From UBA11663 sp049616325 (lineage in GTDB: Bacteria > Bacteroidota > Bacteroidia > Flavobacteriales_D > Sanyastnellaceae): a stretch of DNA of 13,911 nucleotides. Position 1 is the stretch's first letter. Every line of letters starts with the position of its first letter. Below are positions 13,254 to 13,911 of the stretch, piece after piece. The notes under the pieces are model-generated. The model did no database searches. It was given only the letters and a program-made list of their open reading frames with translations, and was not told where the DNA came from. The stretch is from positions 1-13,911 of the forward strand of contig JBMZHG010000041.1 of the NCBI GenBank assembly GCA_049616325.1, read 5' to 3'. A program made the position numbers and the translations under genes.

Positions 13254-13911
13254 GAGCCCTCGTCCTCAAAGAAATTCAATCTTTTTTCAGTTCGCTGCTC
13301 GGGTACACCGTGGTGGCGGTCTTTTTGCTGTTCACCAGCATGTTCTTGTGGCTGTTTCCCGGCGGCTGGAACGTGCTCGACAGCGGCATGGCGTCGCTGG
13401 ACCCCTTCTTTGCGATGGCACCGTGGGTGCTCATGTTCCTGATTCCGGCCATCACCATGCGGTCATTTGCCGAAGAACATCGGGCGGGAACGTTGGAACT
13501 TTTGTTGACGCGCCCGCTGACCGAGGGGCAAGTGGTGCTCTCCAAATTCTTGGGTGCGTGGGCGGTCTCCTTGGCGGCATTGCTGCCCACGTTGTCGTTC
13601 GTGTTGGTGGTGGGGATGTTGGGACGCCCAGCGTGGAACGTGGACCTCGGCGCCGTTTGGGGTTCGTATCTAGGGCTCGCCGTGTTTTCAGGTGCCCTCA
13701 CCGGCATTGGTGTGGTGGCGTCCATTTGCACCGTTCAACCTCTTGTGGCCTTTCTCTCGGGAATGTTGGCGTCCATCGTGCTCTACTTCGGCTTTGGGGC
13801 CGTCGCCGACTTTGCGTGGCTGGGGGCTTGGGAACACGCCTTTGTTCAGCTCGGGATGGAGTCTCATTTCGAGGCGATGAGTCACGGTCGATTGGATTCC
13901 CGAGATGTGGT
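13250..13911 (+). CDS. gldF: Gliding motility ABC transporter permease GldF (3' partial)
   Basis: Inner-membrane subunit that works with GldG and the ATPase GldA in an ABC transporter required for gliding in Flavobacterium-type bacteria. The ATG overlaps the previous stop (ATGA) and the frame is open to the window edge, giving 220 residues of an expected 240 or so. Seen here: LVLKEIQSFFSSLLGYTVVA at the N-terminus, the family hallmark LDSGMASLDPFFAMAPWVLM followed by FLIPAITMRSFAEEHRAGTLELLLTRPLTE, then LSKFLGAWAVSLAALLPTLS, and a late HFEAMSHGRLDSRDVV, all as in GldF. Several hydrophobic membrane spans are evident, and SFAEE(H)RAGTLELLLTRP is the cytoplasmic coupling region typical of ABC-2 permeases. 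gldG would be expected immediately to the right. It indicates that the organism carries at least part of the gliding machinery, which does not by itself prove motility. Confidence 0.95.
   Translation, partial: MRALVLKEIQSFFSSLLGYTVVAVFLLFTSMFLWLFPGGWNVLDSGMASLDPFFAMAPWVLMFLIPAITMRSFAEEHRAGTLELLLTRPLTEGQVVLSKFLGAWAVSLAALLPTLSFVLVVGMLGRPAWNVDLGAVWGSYLGLAVFSGALTGIGVVASICTVQPLVAFLSGMLASIVLYFGFGAVADFAWLGAWEHAFVQLGMESHFEAMSHGRLDSRDV

Overview
The window looks like ordinary chromosomal DNA from a GC-rich member of the Bacteroidota, probably Flavobacteriales or a close relative. The evidence is a clear GldF (gliding-motility ABC permease) at the right edge, an FG-GAP/ASPIC secreted protein with a dockerin-like tail, the gene content around phoH and purC, and matches to the Bacteroidota -7 promoter element TAnnTTTG just upstream of several start codons. 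Shine-Dalgarno sequences are not evident, as is usual in this phylum. GC content is roughly 55-60% by eye, which argues against the AT-rich Flavobacteriaceae; I cannot name a genus. I see no RNA gene, CRISPR array, insertion sequence or prophage, and no gene-free stretch longer than about 120 bases.

Layout. (1) 3-2881, + strand: the end of what looks like a surface-polysaccharide locus, with an asparagine-synthase-like protein (5' end outside the window) translationally coupled to a polysaccharide flippase. (2) 2866-5106, - strand: clpS followed within 12 bases by a large secreted protein with a seven-copy FG-GAP propeller, an ASPIC/UnbV domain and a dockerin-like pair of calcium loops. (3) 5228-5971, + strand: an orphan LytTR transcription factor with a degenerate receiver-like N-terminus and an Asn-Gly repeat linker. 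(4) 5964-6302, - strand: a small Trp-rich hypothetical protein with a faint YopX-like motif. (5) 6332-8035, + strand: glnS. (6) 8013-12078, - strand: phoH, purC, tsaC and cca, closely packed. (7) 12115-13911, + strand: a SAM hydroxide adenosyltransferase, an ABM-fold small protein and gldF (cut by the window edge), each overlapping the next by 4 bases.

Most of this is housekeeping: tRNA charging and maturation (glnS, cca, tsaC), purine synthesis (purC), proteolysis (clpS) and a PhoH ATPase. Surface functions sit at both ends (polysaccharide export, gliding). The genome is very compact: all three convergent gene pairs overlap at their 3' ends, and two of the three divergent spacers are under 40 bases. 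I did not find a convincing new multi-gene system. The most interesting items are the unusual LytTR protein, the FG-GAP/dockerin protein paired with clpS, the YopX-like orphan, and a set of -7 promoter elements that includes a possible shared bidirectional promoter and a possible leaderless glnS mRNA.
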